Source: JBEINZ01 sp040377825
GTDB lineage: Bacteria > Pseudomonadota > Alphaproteobacteria > Rhizobiales > Ancalomicrobiaceae
DNA: 23,989 nucleotides
Reading direction: 5' to 3'
Assembly: GCA_040377825.1 (NCBI GenBank)
Contig: JBEINZ010000018.1
Location: 1 to 23,989, forward strand
Shown: positions 8,075 through 15,176 of the stretch, piece after piece
Position numbering within the stretch: position 1 is the stretch's first letter
How the letters are laid out: every line of letters starts with the position of its first letter
Notes under the pieces: model-generated
Databases searched by the model: none
Told to the model about the DNA's origin: nothing
Seen by the model: only the letters and a program-made list of their open reading frames with translations
Made by a program: the position numbers and the translations under genes

Positions 8075-8615
8075 GACCGTCCATACCTCGACAGAAGCCC
8101 ATGGCGGGGCAAAGGCGCAAGGCGGCGTCTTCCCGCCGTTCGATTCATCGACCTTCGCCTCCCAGCTCCTCTGGCTGGCGCTCGCTTTCGGTGTCTTTTA
8201 TTGGGTGATGGCGCGAAAAGTCATGCCGCTGATCGGCGGTGTCATCGAGTCCCGCCGCGACAGCATCGACCGTGACCTCGTCGAGGCCCAACGGCTCAAG
8301 GGCGAATCGAATGCGGCGTCCGCCGCCTATGAACTGTCGCTCTCCGAGGCTCGCAAGAAGGCCGGCATCATCGCCGGCGAAACCCGCCTTCAGCTCAATG
8401 CCTCCGTCGACGCGAAGCGGCAGGCGGCAGAGGCGGCGCTTTCGGGCAGTTTGGCCGAGGCCGAGGCACGGATCGGCGAGATCAAGGCGCGCGCCATGGC
8501 GGAAGTTGGCGGCATCGCGCGGGAAACCGCCGATGTGATCGTGTCGGCGCTATCCGGGCGGACGGCCTCTCCCAACGAGATTTCCACGGCGGTTGACGCC
8601 GCGCTCCAGAAGTGA
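8067..8615 (+). CDS. atpF2: ATP synthase F0 subunit b' (also called atpG or atpX in this group)
   Basis: 182-residue peripheral-stalk subunit, the b' partner that forms a heterodimer with b in alphaproteobacteria and photosynthetic bacteria. A flexible N-terminus of 25-30 residues (acidic, Gly-rich) is followed by one membrane helix (SQLLWLALAFGVFYWVMA, about 31-48). The rest is a long charged Ala/Glu/Arg helix ending near residue 180. The N-terminal extension before the helix distinguishes it from the b subunit next door. The start at 8067 is 210 bp after atpE, an unusually wide gap in an otherwise tight operon. Confidence 0.93.
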   Translation: MAETVHTSTEAHGGAKAQGGVFPPFDSSTFASQLLWLALAFGVFYWVMARKVMPLIGGVIESRRDSIDRDLVEAQRLKGESNAASAAYELSLSEARKKAGIIAGETRLQLNASVDAKRQAAEAALSGSLAEAEARIGEIKARAMAEVGGIARETADVIVSALSGRTASPNEISTAVDAALQK

Positions 8616-8622
8616 GGGTCCA

Positions 8623-9114
8623 ATGGACGCGTCTTCCTACGCCTCATTCTACGCCTTCGTCAGCCTACTGATTTTCCTGGCGGTGCTGGTCTACTTGAAG
8701 GTACCGGCAAAAGTCGCGGATTTGCTCGACGATCGGAGCGCGCGGATCTCCAAGGAGCTTGCCGAGGCGAAGAGACTTCGAGAAGAGGCCCAGGCGTTGC
8801 TGGTGGACTTCCAGGCGAAAGGCCGCGAGGCCGAACGCGAGGCCGAGGCCATTATTGCCGAGGCTAAAGCCGAAGCCGATCGGCTGACCACGGAGACGAC
8901 CAAGTCGCTCGAGGAAATGATCACGCGTCGAACCCGCGCGGCCGAATCGAAGATCGCGCAAGCCGAAGCTCAGGCCATCGCCGAAGTGCGCGCCAGGGCT
9001 GCGGATGTCGCGATCGCCGCGTCCGAAACGATCTTGGCGGCCCATATCAAGGGCGCGAACGCCGAGGCCTTGATTGAAAAGAGCATTGCCGAGATCAGCG
9101 CGAAGCTGAACTGA
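8623..9114 (+). CDS. atpF: ATP synthase F0 subunit b
   Basis: 163-residue peripheral-stalk subunit. One N-terminal membrane helix (FYAFVSLLIFLAVLVYL, about 9-25) is followed by VPAKVADLLDDRSARI and a long charged coiled helix. I take ATG 8623: GAGGG at 8614-8618 overlaps the stop of atpF2, and an earlier in-frame ATG at 8593 would only add a basic stretch lying inside atpF2. The gap to atpF2 is 7 bp. This is the last atp gene here; the F1 genes must lie elsewhere, as is usual in alphaproteobacteria. The neighbour rnhB converges 11 bp away. Confidence 0.95.
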   Translation: MDASSYASFYAFVSLLIFLAVLVYLKVPAKVADLLDDRSARISKELAEAKRLREEAQALLVDFQAKGREAEREAEAIIAEAKAEADRLTTETTKSLEEMITRRTRAAESKIAQAEAQAIAEVRARAADVAIAASETILAAHIKGANAEALIEKSIAEISAKLN

Positions 9115-9125
9115 CCGCTTGTCTC

Positions 9126-9899
9126 CTATGCGATCGGCGCTTGGACCCGAAACTCGGGTTCATCTGTCTGCTTGAGCTCCGCGACGAATAGGGATTGTTC
9201 GGCCTTCGGGTCGCCGAGAGATCGTTGCGGGTCGATCATGCTCTTGACCGGTTCGAAACTCCGGCGGTGATGGACGGACGGTCCGAGCGCGGCTCTCGCC
9301 GCCAGATGCCCCGCCGTGCCGTAGCCCTTATGCGCCGCGAAGCCATAGCCCGGCGCTTCGCGATCGAGCCGAACCATTAGTCGATCACGGATGACCTTCG
9401 CGACGATGGACGCGGCGGCGATCGACATCGATCGCGCGTCGCCCTTGACCACTGCCTCCCCCGAGCAAGCTAGGCCCATGGGGACATCGACGCCGTCGAA
9501 CAGCGCGTGCGCCGGTCGTTCCGGCAGCAGTTGTACGGCGCGCGCCATGCCCCACAATGTCGCGCCGCGAATGTTGATCGAGTCGATGCGCTCGACCGAG
9601 CAAAACGCGACGGAAACGTGATGCCGCGCGCAGATGAGCTCAAAAAGCCGCTCCCGGTGTGCCTCGGACAGTTTCTTGGAATCGTTCAGTCCGGGCGGGA
9701 TATGCGCCTCATCAAGGATAACGGCGGCGACGACAACCGGCCCCGCCAGTGGCCCACGCCCGGCTTCATCGACGCCCGCGACCGGCCCGCCGTGACAAAG
9801 GGATGCCCTTTGCTCCAACTGAAAGTCGGGACCTTCGGGGGCATCGAAGAGCAAGGCTGATTCGGATCGGCGGGCCATGCCGAACTTTCGCTCGTCCAT
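9126..9899 (-). CDS. rnhB: Ribonuclease HII
   Basis: 257-residue endonuclease that cuts RNA in RNA-DNA hybrids and single ribonucleotides in DNA. The acidic site is clear: D44 and E45 in GVDEAGRGPLAGP, D135 in LFDGVD, and D154 in GDARSMSIAAASIVAKVIRD. AAHKGYGT follows as expected. The start is uncertain: ATG 9899 gives MDERKFG, while ATG 9878 gives MARRSES. A further in-frame ATG at 9971 would overlap the upstream VOC gene and is less likely; none has a strong ribosome site. It is co-oriented with and 37 bp downstream of the VOC gene. Confidence 0.96.
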   Translation of the reverse strand: MDERKFGMARRSESALLFDAPEGPDFQLEQRASLCHGGPVAGVDEAGRGPLAGPVVVAAVILDEAHIPPGLNDSKKLSEAHRERLFELICARHHVSVAFCSVERIDSINIRGATLWGMARAVQLLPERPAHALFDGVDVPMGLACSGEAVVKGDARSMSIAAASIVAKVIRDRLMVRLDREAPGYGFAAHKGYGTAGHLAARAALGPSVHHRRSFEPVKSMIDPQRSLGDPKAEQSLFVAELKQTDEPEFRVQAPIA

Positions 9900-9936
9900 C
9901 CGCCGTCCGCAAACCCCGGCTATCGCATAAGGGCGC

Positions 9937-10362
9937 TCAGTCCGGCAGCCGGACCATGCCGGCTTCGTCATAGTCGAAGAACGGGTTATGCGCGATTTCC
10001 CATGGGTGGCCGTCCGGATCGGCGAAATAGGCCGTGAAACCGCCCCAGAACGCCTTATGCGGCGGCTTCAGCAAACGCGCTCCGGCGGCAAGCGCCTCGT
10101 CAATGACGGCAATGACCGCGTCGGGGCTTTCAACATTCTGCGCCAAAGTGAAGCCACAGAAACCAGGCGGGGTATCTGGCAAGCCTGCATCCTGGGCGAG
10201 TGCCGCGCGGCCGAAGAGCCCGAGGACGATAGGGCCGAGTTGCAGAAAGCTGATTGAGTCCTGGCTTGCGGACGACCGTTTCCAGCCGAGCTTCTCATAA
10301 AAGGCCGTGCTGCGGGCGACGTCGGCGACCCCGAGCGTGACAACATTTAGTCGTCGCTGCAT
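9937..10362 (-). CDS. VOC-superfamily (glyoxalase/dioxygenase-fold) protein
   Basis: 141 residues forming one vicinal-oxygen-chelate module. It starts RRLNVVTLGVADVARSTAFYEKLGW and ends with the typical FADPDGHPWEIAHNP, which supplies a probable metal-binding Glu. The usual early His ligand near the N-terminus is not evident (NVVTLGV), so glyoxalase I activity should not be assumed. The family covers lyases, dioxygenases and antibiotic-binding proteins, and the substrate cannot be read. It lies between the radical SAM gene and rnhB on the same strand, with a palindromic repeat just upstream of its start. Confidence 0.85.
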   Translation of the reverse strand: MQRRLNVVTLGVADVARSTAFYEKLGWKRSSASQDSISFLQLGPIVLGLFGRAALAQDAGLPDTPPGFCGFTLAQNVESPDAVIAVIDEALAAGARLLKPPHKAFWGGFTAYFADPDGHPWEIAHNPFFDYDEAGMVRLPD

Positions 10363-10375
10363 GTAAGCGCCTCCA

Positions 10376-10438
10376 AGAGCAATGCCCTGAGCCGGTCCTT
10401 TTCGTAAGGATCGCTTCGATCCGAACGGGACAGGCTCT
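10376..10438. repeat. Palindromic intergenic repeat, family 1, short copy
   Basis: 63-bp element bounded by AGAGC (10376-10380) and GCTCT (10434-10438). Its centre is GGATCG-CTT-CGATCC (10408-10422). From 10388 on it matches the copy at 12462-12512 at most positions. It sits between the radical SAM stop and the VOC start. It could form an mRNA hairpin but has no transposase-like features. Confidence 0.75.
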
Positions 10439-10444
10439 AAACCA

Positions 10445-11617
10445 TCAGAGCGCGAGGCTCAATTGAACGCCGAATGCGGCTGGCGGCTCGAACAGATCGG
10501 CGCGTAGCTTCGTCCGCATGCCTCGCCCGCCGAGCCCGAGCCGCTTGGTGGCGATTTCAAAACGCCGGCCGATCGTCCAAGCATAAGGGCCGGTTCCGCT
10601 CATGCGCTTACCCCAAGCCGCATCGTAATCCTTGCCGTCGCGCATCGAGCGCAGGACCGAAATCACATGCCGGTAGCGATCCGGATAATGCTGCATCAGC
10701 CACTCCTTGAAGAGTTCGGAGACTTCCAAGGGGAGCCGCAGCAAGACATAGCCCGCCTCGCGCGCGCCGGCTTCAGCCGAGGCTTCGAGGATGCGCTCAA
10801 TCTCCGCATCGTTCAGCGCGGGGATGATCGGCGCCACCATGACGGAGGTCGGGATGCCGGCCTCGCTGAGTTCGCGGATTGCTTCAAGCCGCCTGCCGGG
10901 CGTCGCCGCGCGCGGCTCCATGGCGCGGGCGAGCCGCCGATCAAGCGTTGTTATCGAAAGCGCGACCTTGGCAAGACCCTGCGACGCCATTCGCCCGAGA
11001 ATGTCCTTGTCACGCGTGACCAGCGCCGATTTGGTGACGATCGCAACGGGATGTTTCGCACGCTCGAGAACTTCGAGCACCTCGCGCATGATCCGGTAGC
11101 GCTTGTCGATCGGCTGATACGGGTCGGTGTTGGTGCCGATCGCGATGGTTTTCGGGACATAGCCCGGCGCGGAAAGCTCGCGCTCCAAAAGCCGCGCGGC
11201 ATTCGGCTTGGTGAAGAGCTTGGTCTCGAAATCGAGCCCAGGCGAAAGACCCATATAGGCGTGGCTCGGCCGCGCGAAACAATAGACGCAGCCGTGCTCG
11301 CAGCCGCGATAGGGATTGATCGAGCGATCGAAAGAGATATCCGGCGACTGATTGGTCGTGATGATTCGTTTCGGCTTTTCGACCTGCACCTCGGTCTTCA
11401 GCGGCGGCAGATCCTCGATACTGTCCCATCCGTCGTCAAACTGAACACGCGCCTGCTTCTCAAACCGCCCGGACGCATTGGAGACCGTTCCCCGCCCGCG
11501 CCGGCGCTCCGCCGCGACCTGGACCGTTTCCACGCCAAGACCGCGCATCACCGCTTCGTTCGAAGCGGAAAAGTCCGGATCGGGGATCCTCTGTGTGTTC
11601 GATCGAGTTTGACCCAT
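10445..11617 (-). CDS. PA0069-family radical SAM protein
   Basis: 390-residue radical S-adenosylmethionine enzyme. The [4Fe-4S] motif is C106-x3-C110-x2-C113 in CEHGCVYC, preceded by NPYRG. Further marks are GTNTDPYQPIDK, VAIVTKSALVTRD and SITTLD, as in PA0069-type and spore-photoproduct-lyase-related proteins. No substrate is established for this family to my knowledge. I use ATG 11617 (MGQTRSNTQRIPDPDF); an ATG 30 codons earlier is open, but it would overlap the divergent glycosyltransferase start and its sequence is unlike the family. No clear ribosome site. It stands as a single gene between two repeat or divergent regions. Confidence 0.9.
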   Translation of the reverse strand: MGQTRSNTQRIPDPDFSASNEAVMRGLGVETVQVAAERRRGRGTVSNASGRFEKQARVQFDDGWDSIEDLPPLKTEVQVEKPKRIITTNQSPDISFDRSINPYRGCEHGCVYCFARPSHAYMGLSPGLDFETKLFTKPNAARLLERELSAPGYVPKTIAIGTNTDPYQPIDKRYRIMREVLEVLERAKHPVAIVTKSALVTRDKDILGRMASQGLAKVALSITTLDRRLARAMEPRAATPGRRLEAIRELSEAGIPTSVMVAPIIPALNDAEIERILEASAEAGAREAGYVLLRLPLEVSELFKEWLMQHYPDRYRHVISVLRSMRDGKDYDAAWGKRMSGTGPYAWTIGRRFEIATKRLGLGGRGMRTKLRADLFEPPAAFGVQLSLAL

Positions 11618-11701
11618 GGCGCGATCATAGGCCGACCGACGAACAAAGCAAGAACTCTTCGTCAAATTCCATCCATACACAGCTGAATTGCCTCTCGCCT
11701 G

Positions 11702-12400
11702 ATGCACGCGAAGCCTGATATTGAAAATGTCATGTTGTCTGTCGTCATCCCAACCCTGGAATCCGAGGAGGGTCTCGCCCGCACCCTCGCCGCGCTCGTG
11801 CCGGCGGCGGCTGAGGGCGTCGTGCGCGAAGTCGTCGTCGCCGATGGCGGCTCACGCGATGGCACGGAAACGGTCGCGGAGGCGGCCGGATGCACCTTCG
11901 TGCGGTCTGGCGCCCAATGGAGCGACCGCGTCGGAGCCGGCATCGCGGCCGTACGGCGAGCCTCATGGTTGCTGCTGCTTCCGCCCAATGTCGTGCTGGA
12001 AGGCGATTGGTTTCGAGCGGTCTCAACCTTCGTCGACCGCACCGAGCGCGGCGGCTATGGCGCTACCCTTGCGGCCACCTTCCGGCTGGAATTCGATAGA
12101 GAAGGCTGGCGCGCGCGCGCCGCGGAGGCGACCGTCGCCGTATCGAGCCAGGTGTTCGGGCTGCCGATTGCCGCGCAGGGTTTGGTGTTCTCTCGCCGGC
12201 TTTGGGATCAGGCGCGGCGCGGAGCACCAATTGCCGATCATCGCGATTTCGTCGGACGCATCGGCCGACGTTCGATCCGCGTGCTTCGCGCCAAGGCACT
12301 CGCGTCGATCGCAAATCCCGATGAGCAACGCCGATCCGAGGGCACGTCGATCACGCGTCACGCGTTGGCCGCGCTCGGGCTGCCCGTTCGAAGCTCCTAG
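11702..12400 (+). CDS. GT2-like glycosyltransferase, DXD motif not seen
   Basis: 232 residues with a GT-A N-terminus: MLSVVIPTLESEEGLARTL, then EVVVADGGSRDGT at 43-55 and a second Rossmann half. The place where family-2 enzymes usually carry the metal-binding DXD (LDADT-like) reads LLLLPPNVVLEGDW at 90-103, with no acidic pair. It may be metal-independent, or a derived non-catalytic member; sugar donor and acceptor are unknown. ATG 11702 is used; ATG 11732 (MLSVVIPT) is the more family-like start and equally possible, as neither has a good ribosome site. The stop codon lies inside a palindromic repeat. It faces moaB. Confidence 0.7.
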   Translation: MHAKPDIENVMLSVVIPTLESEEGLARTLAALVPAAAEGVVREVVVADGGSRDGTETVAEAAGCTFVRSGAQWSDRVGAGIAAVRRASWLLLLPPNVVLEGDWFRAVSTFVDRTERGGYGATLAATFRLEFDREGWRARAAEATVAVSSQVFGLPIAAQGLVFSRRLWDQARRGAPIADHRDFVGRIGRRSIRVLRAKALASIANPDEQRRSEGTSITRHALAALGLPVRSS

Positions 12401-12512
12401 AGCATTTCTCGATCGGATGGGTCCATCCGATCGACAAGGAATCGCCCCAGGGTCTGGACCTTGAGCCGGTCCTTTTCGTTCGGATCGAAGCGATCCGAAT
12501 GGGACAGGTTCT
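12399..12512. repeat. Palindromic intergenic repeat, family 1, long copy
   Basis: 114-bp element between two convergent genes, bounded by AGAGC (12399-12403) and the imperfect inverse GTTCT (12508-12512). The left part has a perfect 12-bp stem (12409-12420 with 12423-12434) around a 2-nt centre. The right part (12462-12512) repeats the copy at 10388-10438, with centre GGATCG-AAG-CGATCC. It could serve as a bidirectional transcription end for the glycosyltransferase and moaB. Confidence 0.8.
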
Positions 12513-12518
12513 AACCCG

Positions 12519-13076
12519 TCACGCCGACTGAAGCTTGCCGCGCTTCAGGTGCTCGTCGAGACGAGGCATGATCTCCACGAAATTGCACGGCCGGTGACGA
12601 TAGTCGAACTGCGCCTTCAAAATCCCGTCCCAAGCATCGCGGCAGGCTCCCGGAGAGCCGGGCAGCGCGAACACAAATGTCGTTCCCACCACGCCGGCCG
12701 TCGCGCGCGACTGGATCGTCGACGTGCCGATCTTGTCGAAGGAAATCCGGTGAAAGACTTCGGAGAAGCCGTCCATTCGCTTGTCGAACAGCGGTTCGAG
12801 GGCTTCGGGCGTTACGTCACGGCCGGTGAATCCGGTGCCGCCGGTGGAAATCACCACATCGATTGCTGGGTCCAAGACCCAGGCCTTAATGGTTTCCCGG
12901 ATTGCCTCAATTTCATCGCGGACGATTGCCCGATCGGCAAGCTGGTGACCTGCGTCGCGAATACGCGCAGCGAGCGTATCACCGGATTTGTCGTCGCCGA
13001 CCGTCCTGGTGTCTGACACGGTGAGCACGGCAATGCGGACGGGAATGAACGGTCGGCTTTCGTCGATGCGCTGCAT
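12519..13076 (-). CDS. moaB: Molybdenum cofactor biosynthesis protein MoaB
   Basis: 185-residue MogA/MoaB-family protein that adenylates molybdopterin or helps incorporate molybdenum. The MPT-binding signatures are present: VLTVSDTRT at 18-26, VVISTGGTGFTGRDVTPEA near 74-92, and FALPGSPGACRDAW near 135-148. Length and architecture match MoaB rather than the longer MoeA. ATG 13076 begins MQRIDESRPFIPVRI, as is usual. No strong ribosome site. No other molybdenum cofactor gene lies nearby, so the context is uninformative. Confidence 0.94.
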   Translation of the reverse strand: MQRIDESRPFIPVRIAVLTVSDTRTVGDDKSGDTLAARIRDAGHQLADRAIVRDEIEAIRETIKAWVLDPAIDVVISTGGTGFTGRDVTPEALEPLFDKRMDGFSEVFHRISFDKIGTSTIQSRATAGVVGTTFVFALPGSPGACRDAWDGILKAQFDYRHRPCNFVEIMPRLDEHLKRGKLQSA

Positions 13077-13193
13077 GGGGCTCAGCCTCGGTTTAACGCG
13101 ACGAGACGCGTCATCAATCGAGCGACGTCACATCGCCTAACGCGAACCACAAACCATCGCGAGAGCTCGATAGGCGCGCCCGACGGACGTTTC

Positions 13194-13385
13194 TCAGCTA
13201 CGATCGGACGGACGATAGACCCCATCTGGACCACGCACCAAGGTGCGGACCGGAACGAGAACCTGGCGCTCGCCGAATTCAGCCGCGCGCAGCTGCGCTT
13301 CCGCGCGCGCCATTTCCCGCTTCACGAGTTTCCAGCCTGCGATGGCAGCGGCACCGATGGCGGCGAACACGATAACTTGCGGCAT
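13194..13385 (-). CDS. Small single-helix membrane protein, function unknown
   Basis: 63 residues. ATG 13385 is chosen because AAGGAG lies 7 bases upstream; a frame start 14 codons earlier lacks one. One N-terminal membrane helix (VIVFAAIGAAAIAGW, residues 4-18) is followed by a charged helical segment (KREMARAEAQLRAAEFGERQ) and a tail LVRGPDGVYRPSDRS resembling tails of small Rhizobiales proteins encoded beside S49 peptidases. It is 93 bp downstream of the S49 peptidase on the same strand and probably co-transcribed. A role as partner or membrane anchor of that peptidase is inference only. Confidence 0.65.
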   Translation of the reverse strand: MPQVIVFAAIGAAAIAGWKLVKREMARAEAQLRAAEFGERQVLVPVRTLVRGPDGVYRPSDRS

Positions 13386-13478
13386 TTTCAAGCTCCTTAA
13401 CAAGACGCGGGTGGTGGTTAAACGCAAAGCACGAACGCTTGGAGACCTAATCCGTCATGCTCCTGTTCGGGCATTTAC

Positions 13479-14345
13479 TCACAGCCCAAACCGGGACCAT
13501 AAAGCGCGCTCCTCGATTGCCGAGAGGGTCTCATCGACAAGCCTGTTCGGGGCAAGCGCGCCGATCCCTTCGAGAGGCCTACGAAACGGAAGGCCGCGCG
13601 GTTCACTCACCATGCGCGGACGCACGCCTTCGCCGTAACGGGCTCGAAGCCAGCCGCGCGGATCGCCGAGTTCGTCGACAAGTCCGAGCGCTAAGCCGCG
13701 CCGGCCGGACCAGAAAAGCCCCGTGAAGAGATCTTCGTCGTGATTCAGCCGCGTGGCGCGACGCTCTCGCACCAGATCGATGAAGGTCTCGTGGATTTCC
13801 TTCTGCAGCGCCTTCAAATGAGCGACATCCTCGCTTTTTTCCGGCTGGAACGGGTCGAGTACCGCCTTGTCGTTGCCAGACGTATGCACCCGCCGTTCGA
13901 TCCCGATTCGGGCCATCAGATCAACAAAGCCGAAGCCGGCCGAGACGACGCCGATCGAACCAATGATGGACGAGGGATCCGCGACGATGTCATCGCCCGC
14001 GCAGGCGATCATATAGCCGCCGGATGCCGCGACATCCTCCACAAAGACGTGAACTCTTTTATCATGCTCTTCGGCAAGCGACCGGATTCGTTCGAAGATC
14101 AGCCGCGACTGAACGGGCGAGCCGCCCGGCGAATTGAGGACGATCGCGACAGCCGGCGCTTTCGATTGGGTAAAGGCACGCTCAAGCCGCCCGGCGACCG
14201 AACCAATCGTCAGGCCGCGAGAGAACGGACCGACCGCACCGATCGCGCCCGCGAGCCGCACAACCGGGATCACTGTGATCGTTTTACGGAAGCGCTCCGG
14301 CACCAGCGCCGTCAGCCAGTCGGGTAGTGTTGCAAGCACGCCCAT
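13479..14345 (-). CDS. S49-family serine peptidase (SohB/SppA-like)
   Basis: 288 residues, the short single-domain form of signal-peptide peptidase A. The catalytic serine is S108 in DVAASGGYMIACAGD; the general-base lysine is most likely K160 in GNDKAVLDPF. The 52-residue distance is as in Bacillus SppA. The region 60-80 (VAIVLNSPGGSPVQS) is the expected oxyanion strand. Unlike SppA and SohB of enterobacteria, I see no N-terminal membrane helix, so it may be cytoplasmic or held by a partner. ATG 14345 has GAGG 6 bases upstream. Family members degrade cleaved signal peptides and other membrane peptides. Confidence 0.9.
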   Translation of the reverse strand: MGVLATLPDWLTALVPERFRKTITVIPVVRLAGAIGAVGPFSRGLTIGSVAGRLERAFTQSKAPAVAIVLNSPGGSPVQSRLIFERIRSLAEEHDKRVHVFVEDVAASGGYMIACAGDDIVADPSSIIGSIGVVSAGFGFVDLMARIGIERRVHTSGNDKAVLDPFQPEKSEDVAHLKALQKEIHETFIDLVRERRATRLNHDEDLFTGLFWSGRRGLALGLVDELGDPRGWLRARYGEGVRPRMVSEPRGLPFRRPLEGIGALAPNRLVDETLSAIEERALWSRFGL

Positions 14346-14437
14346 GCGAACCTCAAGGGGAAACCGGCCTTTTACATAGGATCGCCGCCCCGCTTGCGCC
14401 AGACCCGCATCGGCGCTCGGGTCACCGGGCCATAAAC

Positions 14438-14740
14438 TTAAAACCCACCCGAGGCGTAGGCGCGGGCCGCTTGCCGGGGTTCCTGCCGGGGTGCGGCGGA
14501 GGCGCTTTCTTGGATCCGCGTGCCGGCGGCGCGAACCGCCTCCGACTGCTGGGCGAACGGCGACGTGCCGCCGAGTTGGCCGGTCGACGAGGACCCATCC
14601 GCGATCCGCTCGCTGGTCTGGGACGCGGTGGCCGACCCGGTCGCGCCGGACTCCTCGGCACGAGCGATCGGCGCCGTCTCACGCGCGGCAAGGGCTGGCT
14701 TGATCGAATTGAAGGACGAACCGATTGACGTTGCGGACAT
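14438..14740 (-). CDS. Low-complexity Ala/Ser-rich hypothetical protein
   Basis: 100 residues, rich in Ala, Ser, Gly, Gln and Glu, with no membrane helix or signal peptide; probably disordered. It starts MSATSIGSSFNSIKPALAAR and ends QAARAYASGGF. A good ribosome site (GAGG, 6 bases upstream of ATG 14740) and a possible -10 box TATACT (reverse complement of 14773-14778) support it as a real gene. Other frames are open over the same stretch because of the high GC content. No family recognised. It lies upstream of the S49 peptidase, separated by about 90 bp, on the same strand. Confidence 0.5.
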   Translation of the reverse strand: MSATSIGSSFNSIKPALAARETAPIARAEESGATGSATASQTSERIADGSSSTGQLGGTSPFAQQSEAVRAAGTRIQESASAAPRQEPRQAARAYASGGF

Positions 14741-15063
14741 GATTGACCTCGGTAGGTACTGAAGCCCAAGAGAGTATAGGTCGCGTAAGAAAGAGTGCTT
14801 TCGGAATTGGATAAAATTCTAGAAGCTCATCTCAATCGTCGCCGCACCGCCCACCGAGCCAACTTGCGGCCGTTATGGCGGCGTCGGCCACCTTCTCTTT
14901 CCAGGATCCTCCTGGCAGGGCCGCAAAACTAACTCGCTGATCCAAAAGGTGGATTCATATTGAAACTTTAGCTGATTGCGGCTTTCGAAAGAGTCCTCGA
15001 CTCCAGCCACATCGCCCTCAAGGATTCCTCTGCGCGAACGCGAACATCCGGCGCTGTCGAGGA
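14741..15063. other. Gap without a convincing gene between the hypothetical protein and the gcvPB side
   Basis: This stretch is visibly less GC-rich than its neighbours. It holds a possible -10 box for the adjacent minus-strand gene (14773-14778) and a short 6-bp palindrome (14901-14915, CCAGGA/TCCTGG). A 70-codon minus frame at 14873-15085 has no ribosome site and no protein-like character. No RNA gene was recognised. Confidence 0.6.
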
Positions 15064-15176
15064 GAGGAGACGATAGAGTCCACAATCAGAAATCTATCGC
15101 TTCCATAGCCTTCTCCCCTTGAGGGAGAATGTGATGGAGTCTATAGTTCTGGTTGCAGTGTCACTCGGCCGCCTCC
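15064..15176. repeat. Palindromic repeat, family 2, copy A
   Basis: Degenerate inverted repeat of about 110 bp with a perfect core stem TTCTCCC (15111-15117) / GGGAGAA (15123-15129) around CTTGA. The outer arms (15066-15110 and 15130-15174) pair imperfectly. The right arm lines up with copies at 21405-21467 and 21503-21564. Its right end covers the stop codon of gcvPB (15161-15163). Confidence 0.65.

Noticed and set aside
10667..11686. 339-codon plus-strand frame opposite the radical SAM gene
   Set aside because: Antisense to a gene with an intact CxxxCxxC motif; composition is not protein-like.
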